Source of the DNA: Euonymus europaeus
Lineage: Eukaryota; Streptophyta; Magnoliopsida; Celastrales; Celastraceae
Assembly (NCBI GenBank): GCA_963580455.1
Contig: OY756967.1
Span: forward strand, 22,118,022-22,182,021
Reading direction: 5' to 3'
DNA: 64,000 nt
The position numbers and the translations under genes were made by a program. Below the pieces are notes generated by a model. The model ran no database searches. It saw only the letters and a list, made by a program, of their open reading frames with translations, and was not told the DNA's origin. Each line of letters starts with the position of its first letter. The stretch's first letter is position 1. Below, one piece after another: positions 47,001-59,900 of the stretch.

Positions 47001-47929
47001 CGTTTTTTTTTAGAATAAACGATATTTAAATATTATATAAAACATTAAATTAATAATAATCCCACATAAGAAAAATGTGGTAATTTGAAGAATTTGTGAG
47101 GGATGAGAAGTAATAGATGATGTTTGCACAATTCATTTATAGATGTATTGTTTATTTTGAGTCTCAAGACCAGAACGATTTTATCTTTAGGAAGTCGCAT
47201 TCGATCTAAAAAGAGTTGGATTTAAATTTATAAATCACATATTTAACTATCACCCAATCTCAGGATGTGATATTTTTAAGTAGGTGTCATTTAAAGATAC
47301 TGTGTCACACATCATCATAGTACAATGTAACCCTTCGTTAAGGTATGTCGTCCCAAACAAGTTATATATATATATATATATACATATTAATTTTTTTCCA
47401 ACAATGAAACCCACAACAACTATCTTTGGGTGTTTATTGAATAAACCATTGGGCTTACGTAATTGCCCACAAACCACATAGATAAACAGAGCAATCCAAT
47501 ATGCAAAAGAAAGAAGAAAATATAATTCAGTTAAATAAAAAAATCAACCTTATTTTAGTTGGGGCCACTGCCGACAGTGTACATGTAAACAACACAAGGT
47601 ACCTAAACCTAATCATCGTCGTCCTCGTCATATAATTTTCACAATTAATTTTGGGCAAAAAAACACATTTTTTAGTTTTTTGCACCATGCAGCATCAGTA
47701 ATTTTTAAATTTACCGTATCACCCCAGGATGCGCAAACCATATATTTTCATCAAAATTGGTCAGATTTTCATCCCTATTCATTATAATCTTCACCAATTA
47801 AAGTAAGTAGGGCCCAGATTCAATTCGGTTTATCACACTAGTCCAATTATTACGCGCTCCTATTTGTATTAAATAAAGTATTTATAGAAATAATATAATT
47901 AAGCAAAGGCAATGAGAGATGGTGAGGGG
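44045..47929. other. Gene-poor intergenic region upstream of ADT
   Basis: AT-rich, with short open frames only. It contains the second copy of the MITE (45937-46052), a TA microsatellite near 47363-47381, and distal ADT promoter sequence. No conserved protein or RNA gene is recognised. Confidence 0.4.
45937..46052. mobile_element. ~116-bp MITE, copy 2 (inverted)
   Basis: The reverse complement matches 34408-34525 over its length, including CTTATACTCTG, TAAGCTAGCTTATACTCTG and the CAGACACTCTCAG block. Both ends are variants of TCCGTTTGNNTCAGA in inverted orientation. Confidence 0.78.
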
Positions 47930-47989
47930 GGTAGGTGTGACATTGACCAAACCACGTACGTATCCCTACTCCATTTCACCATATATAAA
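47930..47989 (+). promoter_or_regulatory. ADT core promoter: AC element and TATA box
   Basis: GGTAGGT at 47930-47936 is the reverse complement of ACCTACC, the AC-I element bound by R2R3-MYBs in phenylpropanoid and lignin genes. TATATAAA at 47982-47989 sits about 150 bp before the ATG. Together they suggest co-regulation of phenylalanine supply with phenylpropanoid synthesis (inference). Confidence 0.6.
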
Positions 47990-48139
47990 CCCCTCCTAAC
48001 CCTCCAACTCCTCAGCTTGGCTTTCTCTAGTAATTCAGAGAACTCCAAGCTTGAAAATCCATAAAAAAATTTACTCCATTTTTTTTGTTTTCTGTCATTT
48101 CATCTGATCCACACACAAAAATACCAAAAAAAATTCAAG

Positions 48140-49444
48140 ATGCAGACTATATCTCCTCCATATACTAACAATTTGAATTCCTTAGTGAGGACGAGTCCGA
48201 ATATGTTCACCGGAGCCGGCTCACCGGTGCGGGTTGCCGTTCATTGCAGCTATCGATCTAACTCTGTCCAGATCCCTAATGGAATCGGCTATAGCCGAGC
48301 CGATTGGCAGAGCTCCTGCGCCATCCTTTCCAGCAAGGTCGTTTCCATAGAGCAGCACACCGACAAGTCCTCTGGTGGCGGGGCCGGAGGCGCTGACCAC
48401 GTCGCTTCAGTCAATGGCCACAAGACATCGGTGGAGAACCTCAATCTTATCCCGATCGACGCCGCTACCAGCCATACTGGACCGCCGGCGTCCAAACCGC
48501 AGAAACCGTTATCTATTACGGATCTCTCTCCGGCGCCTATGCACGGCTCTAAGCTTCGTGTGGCGTACCAGGGAGTCCCAGGAGCGTACTCTGAAGCGGC
48601 GGCAGGGAAGGCCTACCCGGACTGTGAGGCCATTCCGTGCGACCAATTTGAGGTGGCTTTCCAGGCTGTGGAGCTCTGGATCGCTGATCGTGCTGTGCTA
48701 CCTGTTGAGAATTCCCTCGGCGGATCCATTCACCGGAACTACGATCTACTCCTCCGCCACCGGCTGCACATCGTAGGGGAGGTCCAACTACCTGTCCACC
48801 ACTGCCTTCTCGCTCTCCCTGGAGTTCGGAAAGACTACATCACACGAGTCATTTCTCACCCCCAAGCACTTGACCAATGCGAGCACACACTCACCAAACT
48901 CGGCCTCCATGTTGCACTGGAGGCTGTAGACGACACAGCCGGAGCCGCAGAGTATATCGCCGCCAACCAACTGAGAGACACCGCAGCAATCGCTAGCGCA
49001 CGCGCCGCCGATCTCTACGGTATGCAAATCCTCGCAGATGGGATTCAAGACGACTCAGGCAACGTGACTCGGTTCGTGATGCTAGCCAGGGAGCCAATTA
49101 TTCCCCGAACAGATCGGCCATTCAAAACGAGCATAGTGTTCGCGCACGACAAAGGCACGAGCGTGCTCTTCAAGGTGCTCTCAGCTTTCGCTTTCCGGAA
49201 CATAAGCTTGACGAAGATAGAGTCGCGGCCGCACCGAAACCGCCCGATCAGGCTGGTGGACGACGCCAATGTGGGCACAGCGAAGCATTTCGAGTACATG
49301 TTTTATGTGGATTTTGAGGCGTCAATGGCGGAGGTGAGGGCACAGAACGCGTTGGCGGAGGTGCAGGAGTTCACATCTTTCTTGAGGGTGTTGGGGAGTT
49401 ATCCTATGGACATGACCCCATGGTCTCCTTCTAGGGATGACTAA
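48140..49444 (+). CDS. ADT: Arogenate dehydratase (prephenate dehydratase-like), plastid
   Basis: Intronless, 434 residues, ATG at 48140. It decarboxylates and dehydrates arogenate to phenylalanine, the last step of plastid Phe synthesis; some isoforms also accept prephenate. Residues 1 to ~130 are a low-conservation, Ser/Gly-rich transit region. The catalytic domain runs from [20 protein letters not shown] (~138) through [18 protein letters not shown] to NVTRFVML (~308), where TRF is the catalytic motif. The C-terminal ACT domain (~325-415) has [20 protein letters not shown], the Phe-binding ESRP signature. An intronless structure and overall wording fit the ADT3/4/5 clade. The coding sequence is clearly more GC-rich than its surroundings. 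The frame is intact. Confidence 0.96.
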   Translation: MQTISPPYTNNLNSLVRTSPNMFTGAGSPVRVAVHCSYRSNSVQIPNGIGYSRADWQSSCAILSSKVVSIEQHTDKSSGGGAGGADHVASVNGHKTSVENLNLIPIDAATSHTGPPASKPQKPLSITDLSPAPMHGSKLRVAYQGVPGAYSEAAAGKAYPDCEAIPCDQFEVAFQAVELWIADRAVLPVENSLGGSIHRNYDLLLRHRLHIVGEVQLPVHHCLLALPGVRKDYITRVISHPQALDQCEHTLTKLGLHVALEAVDDTAGAAEYIAANQLRDTAAIASARAADLYGMQILADGIQDDSGNVTRFVMLAREPIIPRTDRPFKTSIVFAHDKGTSVLFKVLSAFAFRNISLTKIESRPHRNRPIRLVDDANVGTAKHFEYMFYVDFEASMAEVRAQNALAEVQEFTSFLRVLGSYPMDMTPWSPSRDD

Positions 49445-49856
49445 TACTTGCCTTTTATTAAAATCAAGACGAAGGAAATTACTGTTTCAGTTTGCACATA
49501 AAACCGGGGGAATTTAATTTCACAATTCTCCTTTTTTATTTAATTTGTAATTCATCAATTAATGAACAGACAAACAACAGAGAAATGGATGACTATCGTG
49601 GACTGTTATTTTGTGGATTAACTCTATTTTTTATCACCAATGATTTGTTATTTTTTATTTTGATACGTTATTAATCAATAACTTAAAATTTTATTTTATT
49701 TTAGGCGGGTCATTTTGAATTATTATATTGGAAAAATTTAAATTATTGATCTATAATGTTTAAATATTTAACGATCAAAATGAAAATGAAAAATCTTGAA
49801 ATAATAAAAGTTGTCTCACCCCCTTATTTTATTTTAGGCCGGTTATGTGTATTGGG
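49445..49856. other. ADT 3' flank
   Basis: AT-rich 3' UTR and downstream flank; nothing else seen. Confidence 0.4.
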
Positions 49857-49874
49857 CAAAGATAATGAACAACG

Positions 49875-50101
49875 GCCCCCAGGCATATGGCTCAGCGGCA
49901 CCCAATGGGGTCTTCGGTTTGGTTAGTACGGTGGAGTCCCGAGTTCGAAGCGTGCCTTTGGCGCAGTTTCGGTCATTCTTGGTTGATTTATCGAAACGCA
50001 CCCAGCGGTCCCTGTCGTTGTGTCGCATAACCTGCGACTTACATTCTACCGACATCCCGAGGGCACGGGTCGGTAGACAGGCCCTTTGGTCCTGCCCCAA
50101 C
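49875..50101 (+). mobile_element. tRNA-derived SINE with 18-bp target duplication
   Basis: A 227-bp insert flanked by the perfect 18-bp repeat CAAAGATAATGAACAACG (49857-49874 and 50102-50119). An A-box-like TATGGCTCAGCGG lies at 49886-49898, and a B-box-like GAGTTCGAAGC at 49941-49951 follows about 45 bases later. This spacing is typical of tRNA-derived SINEs. The body is GC-rich against AT-rich surroundings and ends CCCCAAC without a long poly(A). The perfect duplication implies recent retroposition. The family could not be named. Confidence 0.9.
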
Positions 50102-50119
50102 CAAAGATAATGAACAACG

Positions 50120-53058
50120 TGTGTTTTTCGGTTTGCATTTGTACTCTTTTGCAGGAGTTTTTGCTTTGTGCGGACTGTTAACATTTTTGACGTGCTGTGC
50201 GTTATTTGTCGAGTAATAATAGACAAATTCACTAAAAAATACAAAAAAAAAGAAAAATGTGACGTGTAGCATATTCAGGCCTCCGTACCAACCATGTCTA
50301 ATGATTTCAAAATCATTTGTCAAAAGTCAATATTAGCAGTTGAAATACGAGTTTGCGTGTCTGCTCTAATAAAATAATTTACTTTATTTTTTAAAAATTG
50401 TGATTATATTTTGATCCACATTATCAATTTAACGGTGTTTTTTTATCAAACAAAAATTAAATGCGTGGTGAAAAAACGCATAGAATGTTTCAAGTACGTA
50501 TTCAACGATTCAAAATTTTTATTTTTTTTATGATCCATTTAGTTTTTGTTTAATGAAAAAAATACCGTATGATTTGTAAAATTAATCAAAATATAAATAT
50601 ATTTTAAAAAATATATATAATTTTTTTGATATTAATTTATCGGGGCGAGACCTGCTGTAGGTGGATTCCCTTGAAATACAAGTACATGTACAATATTTCA
50701 ATTCAGCGTTTCATGCTTTTACACAAACCAATCAAACCCACGTGAAAAGCAATGTGCATGTAGACCGGACTGGATCACTAGTTTCCGATCTTACATCATT
50801 TAGAGAGGAATTTCATTAATTTTAATCTCAAAAATATTTTTGTAGTGCGTAACAATTATTTATTAAATATTATGATATTATAACAAAAAATTTATTAAAA
50901 ATTACAACTAATAAATTAATGTCACACATTATCGGACGCTTTTGTGATTAAAATCATTGAAATTTTTATCATTTTTGTTTTGTAAATCATTACATAATAA
51001 TTGTATATGAATATTTTTGAGGTGAAATACGGATTGTGGAGGTGTTAGAGTTAAATTTAAGGTATTGTGAATTTTACACCCGTATTCTCACATATTTTTA
51101 TTTTAGAAAAATAATATCGTTCTCCCAACTCAAATCGCACATATTTTGTCCCTTTTTAATAATTTATCTTTTTTGCTCCACTCTCTAAAATTTGCCTACG
51201 ATGAAATAAACCACGAAATCACCCTCACACTTTTATACAGGAAATGAACTGGAATAACCTTGTGCGATTGAGTGTCCATGTTAGACAAAAAGAACTAATG
51301 GAGGTTTGAAATGAGAGAAACGATGGTGTGAAATTAATTACTAACATATTAATAAGCCAAAAAATAGAGGGTTTGGTAAAGGAAAGAGAGTGGGTGATGA
51401 GATATGTGCTGATGCTGTGCTGATGCCTGAAAGCTACTGCACTCCCTTCACAGGAATCCAGGGGTAGGAAAGTGGAGGGTTTGGTAAAGGAAAGAAAGAA
51501 AGTGCATGATGAGATATGTTGTGTTAGGTGGAGTTGTGCTGATGCCTGATTGGTGGTTGAAAGCTACTCTAGTCAACTTGACTATGCTACTAGCTAGGTC
51601 GTTTCTTTTGAGTCTTTTCACATTTGGATTTAACTACCTGAATTGTTTTTAGTACTAGCATGTAAAAATGTCACGGTAAAGCTGTAAGTAAAATTACATA
51701 TAAAAGTTGTGAAATTAATACTTAGTATATAAGTTGTCAAATAAAATATTGATATTTAATATAGCGAAAGTTATGATAATATATAAATTGTTAAATTATT
51801 ATTAAGATATTTAAAGTACTAGTAGTGATATTAAGTTGTACAAGTGTCGCGTGAATATTGAAGCGTAAAATGATAGATCGTATAGTAGGGGTATTAAGCT
51901 ATACATGTGTCGCGTGAGTATTGAAGCGTAAAATGATAGAGCGTATAAACTTGTGAGCTTAGAAAATTAAGCGTAAGAGAGAACGCTCTACCAAACAAGG
52001 TCTCCATGTAAGCCTGAGCTTAGAGGAAGATTCACAGTGGTTAGGGAGGGTGCGGTTAGAGAGACTTCTCATATAAATTTACATATTTTCTTATATGAAT
52101 TAAGGGTGATAAAACTCTGTCTGATTCGGATGAACGAATATGTTATACTTGAATTAAACCATGTTTAGACACAAGTTATATGCCTGAAGTTTGGAAATAA
52201 ATACAGAGATTTGTTTGGTTTAAAACAAAGTTCTGAATCCAAACATAAATTTTGTTTGATTTAATTGTCCCAGGTTAATATGGATTGAATTATCATCCGA
52301 ATTTAAAACAATTTAAATTTGGTCAATGAAGTACGTTCGGAACTTAATTCGAATTAAAACCAGAAATATTTCATACACACTTTATGTTATTAATCCAAGA
52401 TTTGTTTTTTTTTTTGTTTTTTTTGTCATTTCTAATATGAACCATACCAGGCCGCTCCTCCCAAACTTAACCCAAGTCCTGAGTTTTATGTCAATTGAAC
52501 AAATATACTTATGGGACACTAGTTGGTGGCTAATCAGTTGTCAAATCCAATTGATGATCTCATACATAGGCTGAGAAGCAGAGTCTGATAATAACTAGAG
52601 ATCTAAATCGAGGTTAGTTGAGAAGTTGTTTAGTGCCCACAGATTCCCAACAACTTCCGGATAAAAAAATAAATAATAAAAAAAGATTCTCAAGTACTTG
52701 ATGGAATTTATGTATTTGTGAATCAAGTCATTTTTCAACTGACACATCATGCTCCTCTTTTTTCCTTTTCTTTTTCTTTTTTGTTCGTACTTCCCTGAGA
52801 CTGAGACGAAGAGATAATGGAGCTTCATCGTCAAAATGGGCCTATTCATTTACTGGCCCATTGATTCCTTTGACAAGAATGATTTTATGTCCCTGATAGG
52901 CCGAAGTGTTAAGAGGCCCATTTTATATACAAAAGAGGGGTTTAGCTTGATTATAGAGCCCAATATTGGTTGAGGACTATTAATTTTGGGCCTTCATATT
53001 TCGTATGATGTTATTGGGTCAGGACTTTGAAAGAAAAAAATATCCAGAATGATATTTT
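50120..53058. other. Gene-poor intergenic region
   Basis: AT-rich. It includes a duplicated stretch around 51361-51540 (AGAGGGTTTGGTAAAGGAAAG and GATGAGATATGT occur twice) and a 63-bp tandem duplication at about 51829-51955 (GTGTCGCGTGA...TATTGAAGCGTAAAATG). No gene is recognised. Confidence 0.4.
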
Positions 53059-53066
53059 TGTTGAGA

Positions 53067-53099
<33 letters not shown>

Positions 53100-53139
53100 A
53101 CCTTAATCTGGCGCCTTAGACCAACTCGGCCATCTCAAC
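53059..53139 (-). tRNA. tRNA-Leu (anticodon AAG)
   Basis: 81 nt on the minus strand, with a 7-bp acceptor stem GTTGAGA/TCTCAAC and discriminator A. The A box is TGGCCGAGTTGG, the anticodon stem-loop is CCAGA-TTAAGGT-TCTGG with anticodon AAG, and a long variable arm marks a class II tRNA. The B box is GGTTCAAATCC. There is no intron, and CCA is not encoded, as in nuclear tRNA genes. It is expected to read CUU Leu codons after A34 deamination to inosine. Confidence 0.97.
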
Positions 53140-53924
53140 ATTTTTAAAGTAATCCCAAATCATTAAGGTACCATGTCTTTCTTCATCAGTTCATCGCACA
53201 CTCGCACCCAATTATTCTATATCGCTTTAGACAATTAGACGTCTAATTTCTTAAAGTAGCAGGACAGTCCGTGGTTGGGTTAAGCCATTTTTTAATTCAG
53301 TAATTTTCAAACATGGCTGAGAGGAGTTGAGTTAAAAGGGTTTGAGAGGTGTCGAGTTGAGATAGATTTATGAGAGTGAATCTCTGTTTTATACACAAAT
53401 GTGTTGGGATAAATTGATTAAAAAATTTATGTATAATTTTTTTTTGTTATGAGTGTATTTTTGTAACTTTATATTTAATACAATAACGAGTCTCTCATTT
53501 ATAAGGATTTCGAAAGAAGAGTTGGAAGGAGTTAATGATCCCGTACAAACATCTTGAACGATTCGCGCCATGCGAGACCTTAATAATCACAAATTTAAAT
53601 TTGCTCTAATTTAATAACTCCCACGCATGAACACGTATGACTGACTGTTATTGTTGTCGTGCTATTAACTGAATTAAGCTAAATGCAGATGTTTATGGCA
53701 AAGATGGTGTACGGCAGCGTTTTTAAGCTTTGATTGTTTTTCTGAACATTCGTTTAATACCTAGTCTTTTCGGCTAAGCAAGTTTTGTTTAGTATGGGGG
53801 CCAGAAGTGACCGAATAGCCCAACCCACAATACTCGCAGGCACATTTTGCATAAAAATGACTAATGGAATTCGAATAATTTAAAGCACGTGTTAAAATAT
53901 ACAAACCGACTGAGGGCAAGCTCA
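53140..53924. other. Intergenic between tRNA-Leu and the demethylase 3' end
   Basis: AT-rich, no coding signal. The right part should hold the demethylase 3' UTR. Confidence 0.4.
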
Positions 53925-56900
53925 TCATCTCCCATCTGTTTTCTTTTCCTTCCTATTTTTTTTGGTCTTTAACGACATAGACGTAGAAGTTGAGACATGA
54001 AATCTTACTGAGAGACGTCTAGGCCTCATGGTTTCTCGTTCAAATCCTCTTACACAGATAAACCCTGCACCACAAAGGGTAATATATGCATTTTTCTTTG
54101 TGAGTATCAGAAATTATTTACGAACTTTTCTTAATTAGACCAAGTTTTTTTAAAAAAAATACACAAGTCTCTTACCTCTCCAAAAGCTTAACTGAATTTC
54201 TGGTGTCGATAAACCTGTTGGACAATAAATATTCTGTGAGAAATTATCTAACGTTTCCATGATCAAGTATAGTAGAGTTCTCATGGTATTTACCTCTTGT
54301 CACTGATGCAGTTGAGGTTCCAAAGTACACTGTCCGCATTGGCAAATTCCAAATCAATTTCCGGGGAACAGTTAACGGTGTATTACTAGTTTCATGATCA
54401 GCAAAGACCTGCATGCGTCACAATCCAAAGACTTGATACAAGATATTAATGGTTTTCAAGATGGAACACACCAATAATTCAAACAATCAAATTATTTCAC
54501 TAATCACCTCATTAACTTGAAAGTATGTTCCGTTGAGTGGAAAGCTAGCTCGCATAGCCGTACGACAAGGTATCTGTCCATGAATTGTTCAATGAGTGAA
54601 TTCTTAATAGGGAGTTCATATAATTGAAGTCAGAGATAGGGACAAGAGGTCTAGAATTTTCTTCACCAATATTGTTCCACGAATTGTATCAGAGTTTTGT
54701 TCCCTGATACAGTTACAAGAAAAGCATGTCTGGTCATTGCAAAGTCCACACTCTTGGGTGCATATTTTCTTCGGCCGCTCAAATGAATTTGCTGTTTCAC
54801 CTGAAAGTGAACACCAGAAGAATAAATATGAATAATCAGCATCTAAAAGACATCATATAACCAATCTCCTACACTTTTGCGGTTTAAGACATGGATAATC
54901 TGATATATAGATAATCAATCTCCTACAATCTTGCAGTTTAAGACTCAGATAATTTGATGCAGAGAGCTGCATTCATGACAGTCTAATCCATCATTTAGAA
55001 TATCATCTTTACAAGCTTCAAATATCATGCTTCCATGTGCTGGGTCATTTAAGTGCTAAAATAAACTGGCCTTTATAGAAGAAAAAAAGTAATTTATACT
55101 GTACCTGGGGTCCAGATAGCAAGGAGATAGGGAGTTGGATCATCACACACGCGTCTCGCTAGCTGCATGAGATGTCACAAAATTAATTTAAAAATGCATG
55201 CCACAAGTTCTTGCATAGAAGAATGTAAACTTAACTTACTCCTTCTAGAAGAGGATGCCAATCTGGAAGTTCATAGCTACATGATAAGCGGAAACTGTTA
55301 GCACGCAGCATGAAGGATTTCGATTGCGCAATCAATTAGCAATTACAACATGCCAGATTATTACACAGTGCTGTAAGCCTGCAAGTGTCATTCATCTAAT
55401 CCTCTTAAATGATTCTCTTTACAAACAATTTCAAAGAATATAGTACTTCTACGTAACTTAAAATAAAAAAATACCGACACAACATTCTTTCAAGTAATGT
55501 CTTAGGATGATCAATATAAACTGCTGATTTTTATAGCAAGTATATGGAACTTCACAAAGTTTTCCTACAATCAAGTAGGCAGAAACATTCTTAACTTACA
55601 CTCGATGCTCTGTTCTTAAGCGACTGGCATTCCTTAGTTTGCTTGAAGGAATAGAAGCTGCTTCTGGAGTTAAAGCAACTAAAGCTGTTGACACATCATC
55701 ATCTTGAGGAATCATGTTGCCATCCTGCAGCACGATATCTAGTACATTTGCCCTGAATGCTTCCATATTCATTTTGATGGTAGGTATTTCATTCTGGTTG
55801 TCCTTTAATAAATCTTCAATGTCAGATTCTAGTGACTTTGCACAAACAACTTCTGCTGGTTCAGGTGATTCATCACATTCTAAATCTAATGGCTGTGCTG
55901 GTTCAGGTGATTCATCACATTCTAAATCTAATGGCTGTGCTGGTTCAGATGATTCGTCACGTTCTGAATCTAAATCTAATGGCATTTCAACAATTGGCAT
56001 ACAGTGATTGGGTTGGTGTTCTGATCCTGATAATAGATTAGCTTCTAAAAGGGACACTGATGCTGGCTTGAAAACCATAGAAGGGTTTTCAACAGTTACA
56101 GGCATTGTTGCAGCCGCTACCCTTTTGTCTGATGACCCTGGTAGGGCAAGCCTACAGCTGCATCTCCAAATAAAATCAAATTACCATACAGGAGATTCAC
56201 TGTTCATGGAAATAAAGGGAAAAAATTGTCCACAGACACAAGCATTTCTTAAAGATCTACTGCTATCTTTGCATATGGACATGTTATTGATGGTACTGCA
56301 CATTTTGCAAGTATAGAATATGAAGTTGCCCTTTCTTGTGAAGTTCAGGAAATTCAGTAGCAAGATGACGCAAACCTTGCAAATGCACTGGCGAAGTGTT
56401 TGCACTCCCCCCTCAATGGACAAGCATTGCAATTAGGTTTTTTCTTTGTGCAGAAGACCTACAAAGCACGGAAGCATGAGGCAACCATTACAAGCATTTG
56501 AAATTTAAGCAAAAAAACTGCTAAAAAAAACATAGAGGCACCCATTGTGAATGTCGACTACATAAGAGTTACGAAGTCAAAAGTATAGACGTCACAAATG
56601 TAATCAAGTACATGTAGTTCTGAATTAATAAAAATGAATGCAGCAGGTAACCTAGCTATATACCCCAGCACTCTTCTTCTATATATATATATATTCTATG
56701 AATCTATTTACATTCTCGTTCTCTAATCTTTCATTCACACTATCTCTTTGTTTCAAAATCGCACAGCAGGACACAATATGCCTCTGATTCCTGTCTAATT
56801 TGTTTAGGTTGCTAAGTAGTCTCCAACTTGTAGTGGCCAATGGAATGTGGTTGTGTTGCTTTGAAGGTGAGACCTTGTTCCCCTTTGTTGGTAGTCAGAA

Positions 56901-59900
56901 CGGTAAATCGGTTAGTCTGGTAGTTAGTCACAGGTTAGTTTCGTCAATCTGTTTCTAAAGATTTATAGAAATGAGGAAGTATGTAGATGATGGTGGAAAA
57001 CAATCCATGTTATTCCTGGGCCCAATTATCAGGTATCTTTCTGATTGGTAGCTAGGTCATAGCTTGGTTTATATAGCGATTGCTGGCTCTAGTTGCATGT
57101 GGTTTGCTTTCTGTGGCAGGAAACACTGAGATAGCTGATGTTAATGCCGCCAAACTTACCACCTCTTCAGCTCATCACTAGTGCGCAGGTTACCATGGTC
57201 AATTTAACAGTGGGGCCAGCACTACACTTGTCATCTTACATGCAAGATAAAGAATGAACTTTATCATGTCTAACTCTCCTTAGAAAGGCTATGCGTGTGG
57301 CCTTGAGTGGCAACAAGAGAACTGTATTATCTCAGGGTTGTGGAGAGCAGAAGGACATCAATCTGCTCAAATATCTTACATTTTTTCAACTACTGCAATA
57401 AGAATATGACAAGCTGTCCAGGAAATGAACTTTATGGAAGAAAAAAAACACATTTCAGGACCTCAGGTATGTTGGAAAAAATACCATGAATAACAAAAAA
57501 AAAAAATTAGGTCCCTCGATAGCCAGGTACTGAGGTACCTTGGATTTTCTTCTCCTTAACATCTCTCTCCTTTATGCGTTTTATTACATTGTGTTTCAGC
57601 ACTAAGTTTTACTTAGAATACACATACATAAGAAAGATATGGCCATATGGGGGCTGATATTTTCTTTAAAAAAACCCTGAGCCAATATTGGAGCTATAGT
57701 CACTGAGATTGTTAAACCATACCTTTCCAAAGGTGATCATCTGGTAGTGTAGTTCATACCTGCATTCAGAAAGCATGACAATTCAGCGAAAAAGTTAGTA
57801 ACAGAAACTATTCTATCTTACTGCTCTATTAAGTAGCATATTGAAGACAAATGACTTTGAGGGGGTATTGTTAGGATTACAATGTTTTGTGATCAAGGGT
57901 GCTCAGTCGAGGCCACAGGTACTTTTGAATAGAGTCTGTACTTGGGTAACTGCAGAAAAAAAAATCATTAGATCTTAGTTGACAAAAGCAGCGATATTTT
58001 CTTATGATAAACCACAAATTGCTTACTCCTCCAGCTCATGTAAGCGAAGTCCATCTGGCAGTGGTTTTAGTGGGACCCATCCTAAACGCACAGTGATCCT
58101 AGCAACATTTGTGTCAACCTTATAGAGAAAAAATATAATTTTTTTAGTATATGGCCAAACCTCACAAGCAGATAAGTGGTAAACACACTCAATGGTATCT
58201 TACAGGAAATGCAACATGTTGAAGTGACAAAAGCCGCACACATTCTACACTTTTCAACCCCAGTCCTTCTACTTCCAACAAGTATCTCCTGTAAGTACAT
58301 TTGGAGTCAAATCTTTCGATATCAGTACAACATGTATTTCGTATACCATTTCTTGAACGCTTTATTCCTGGAAGAAGAATGTACAAATTTACATCAGACT
58401 TACTTGGACTCCTCAGGTGGAACATCTCGCAACCATTCAAGGTCAATACTTCCGTGTAGTTCAGCAACTCGATTCAAGAAGTCCTGAAATCATAAAGAGA
58501 TTCAGCACAATTGTTTTGTGAGCGGAAAATAACTTCACCTAGTATTTTCTTTCATTTATTTCCCAACCTGGATTCGTCCAGCGATAATACTCTGTTGGCC
58601 GCGATCTTTGATGACTTCTACAACCTCACTGAGTTTTGCTCTCCTAACTGCCTCCCAGTCCACAAAATCCATTTGATCTCTATCTCTTTGTCTGCCAGTG
58701 GAATACGTTTTCCTCAAACTATCCCAGTCAAAAGGTTCTGGTTTTTCTTTTTTACCCGCCTTTTTTCCCCTCCTTGAAGGACCCTCTTTTGTCTTAACAT
58801 ATTCTGGGTCAGAAGAAATTTCCTCTTTGTTGGACTCCACCTTTTTCCCTCTGCGCCTTGGCTTCTTTGGGTTGGTGATGGCATATGCTGGCATATTCTC
58901 GGATGGGGAGTTTATTGGTAGTCCTTGTGGACAGCTAGAAATCTGTGAATTCTTTCCCATTGCAACTTCTTCTAGAGAGCTGTTCTCAGGAGTAATTAAA
59001 GAGTTGCACACATCCATCTCTTCATCTTGAGCATTTGGTGGCAGTTTTTTCATATTTGTGATATTACCTTCCACTGCCAGTGCATTGTTTTCAATGTCTA
59101 CATGCTTTGCCTGTGACCTCTCCAAGTCCTCAGTAAATCCCACATCAGAATGATAACGGATATTTTTAGAAGAGCCACTGCAATCATGTGAAGAGAGCAA
59201 TCGATGGGTAACTTGCAAGACATTCACCATTTTCAAGTTTGGCATTTGATTTGTACCTTCCATCCATAACTGAATATTCTTTATGCTTTTATCAGTTGCT
59301 CCTTCTAACGCCACAAGGGGAATCCCTGTTTCAGTCCCTAGTTCATGAAAATTTTCTTTGCTCTCATCTGTTGTCCTTTCTTCCTCAATAAGAGGTATTA
59401 TTGTGTCAGTCTCTAGTTCTTGACTTCTATCTACTTCAGCCTCATCTGGCTGACTGACAAAATAACGGTTGCCTTGTGAATCATATAGTAGCTCGCCAAA
59501 TGTCACACAACTTTCGTTTGACTTTTGGCTCTCGTTGATCTCCAAATCTTCACAAGATGTTTCATGATCACTTCTTGTCTGAGCAGGAAATTTTGAAGCA
59601 AGTGACATGTAGGCAGAGCTGCCAAGGATAGAAGTCAATTTTTTTTTTTTTTGTTAATAAACTTCTTTCAAGTTTTGTAGTATAGCACTCGCAGAGGCAA
59701 TAAATTGTCAAATGTATGAATTACCTTGAAAAATGGTCCGACACATTCTGTGTAAGAAAAACTCCAATAACTGAGTCCACAACTGAACCTTTCCATCGTT
59801 TGAAACGTCTATCCCCTATGAAGGTTATAAACATGACATTAGGCTGTTTTCATCTAATCACATTTCCCCTATCAGCACCATCTTTTTCTAGGTTAAATAA

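Noticed and set aside
48788..49299. Minus-strand frames opposite ADT
   Set aside because: Shadow frames produced by the GC-rich third positions of the ADT coding sequence.
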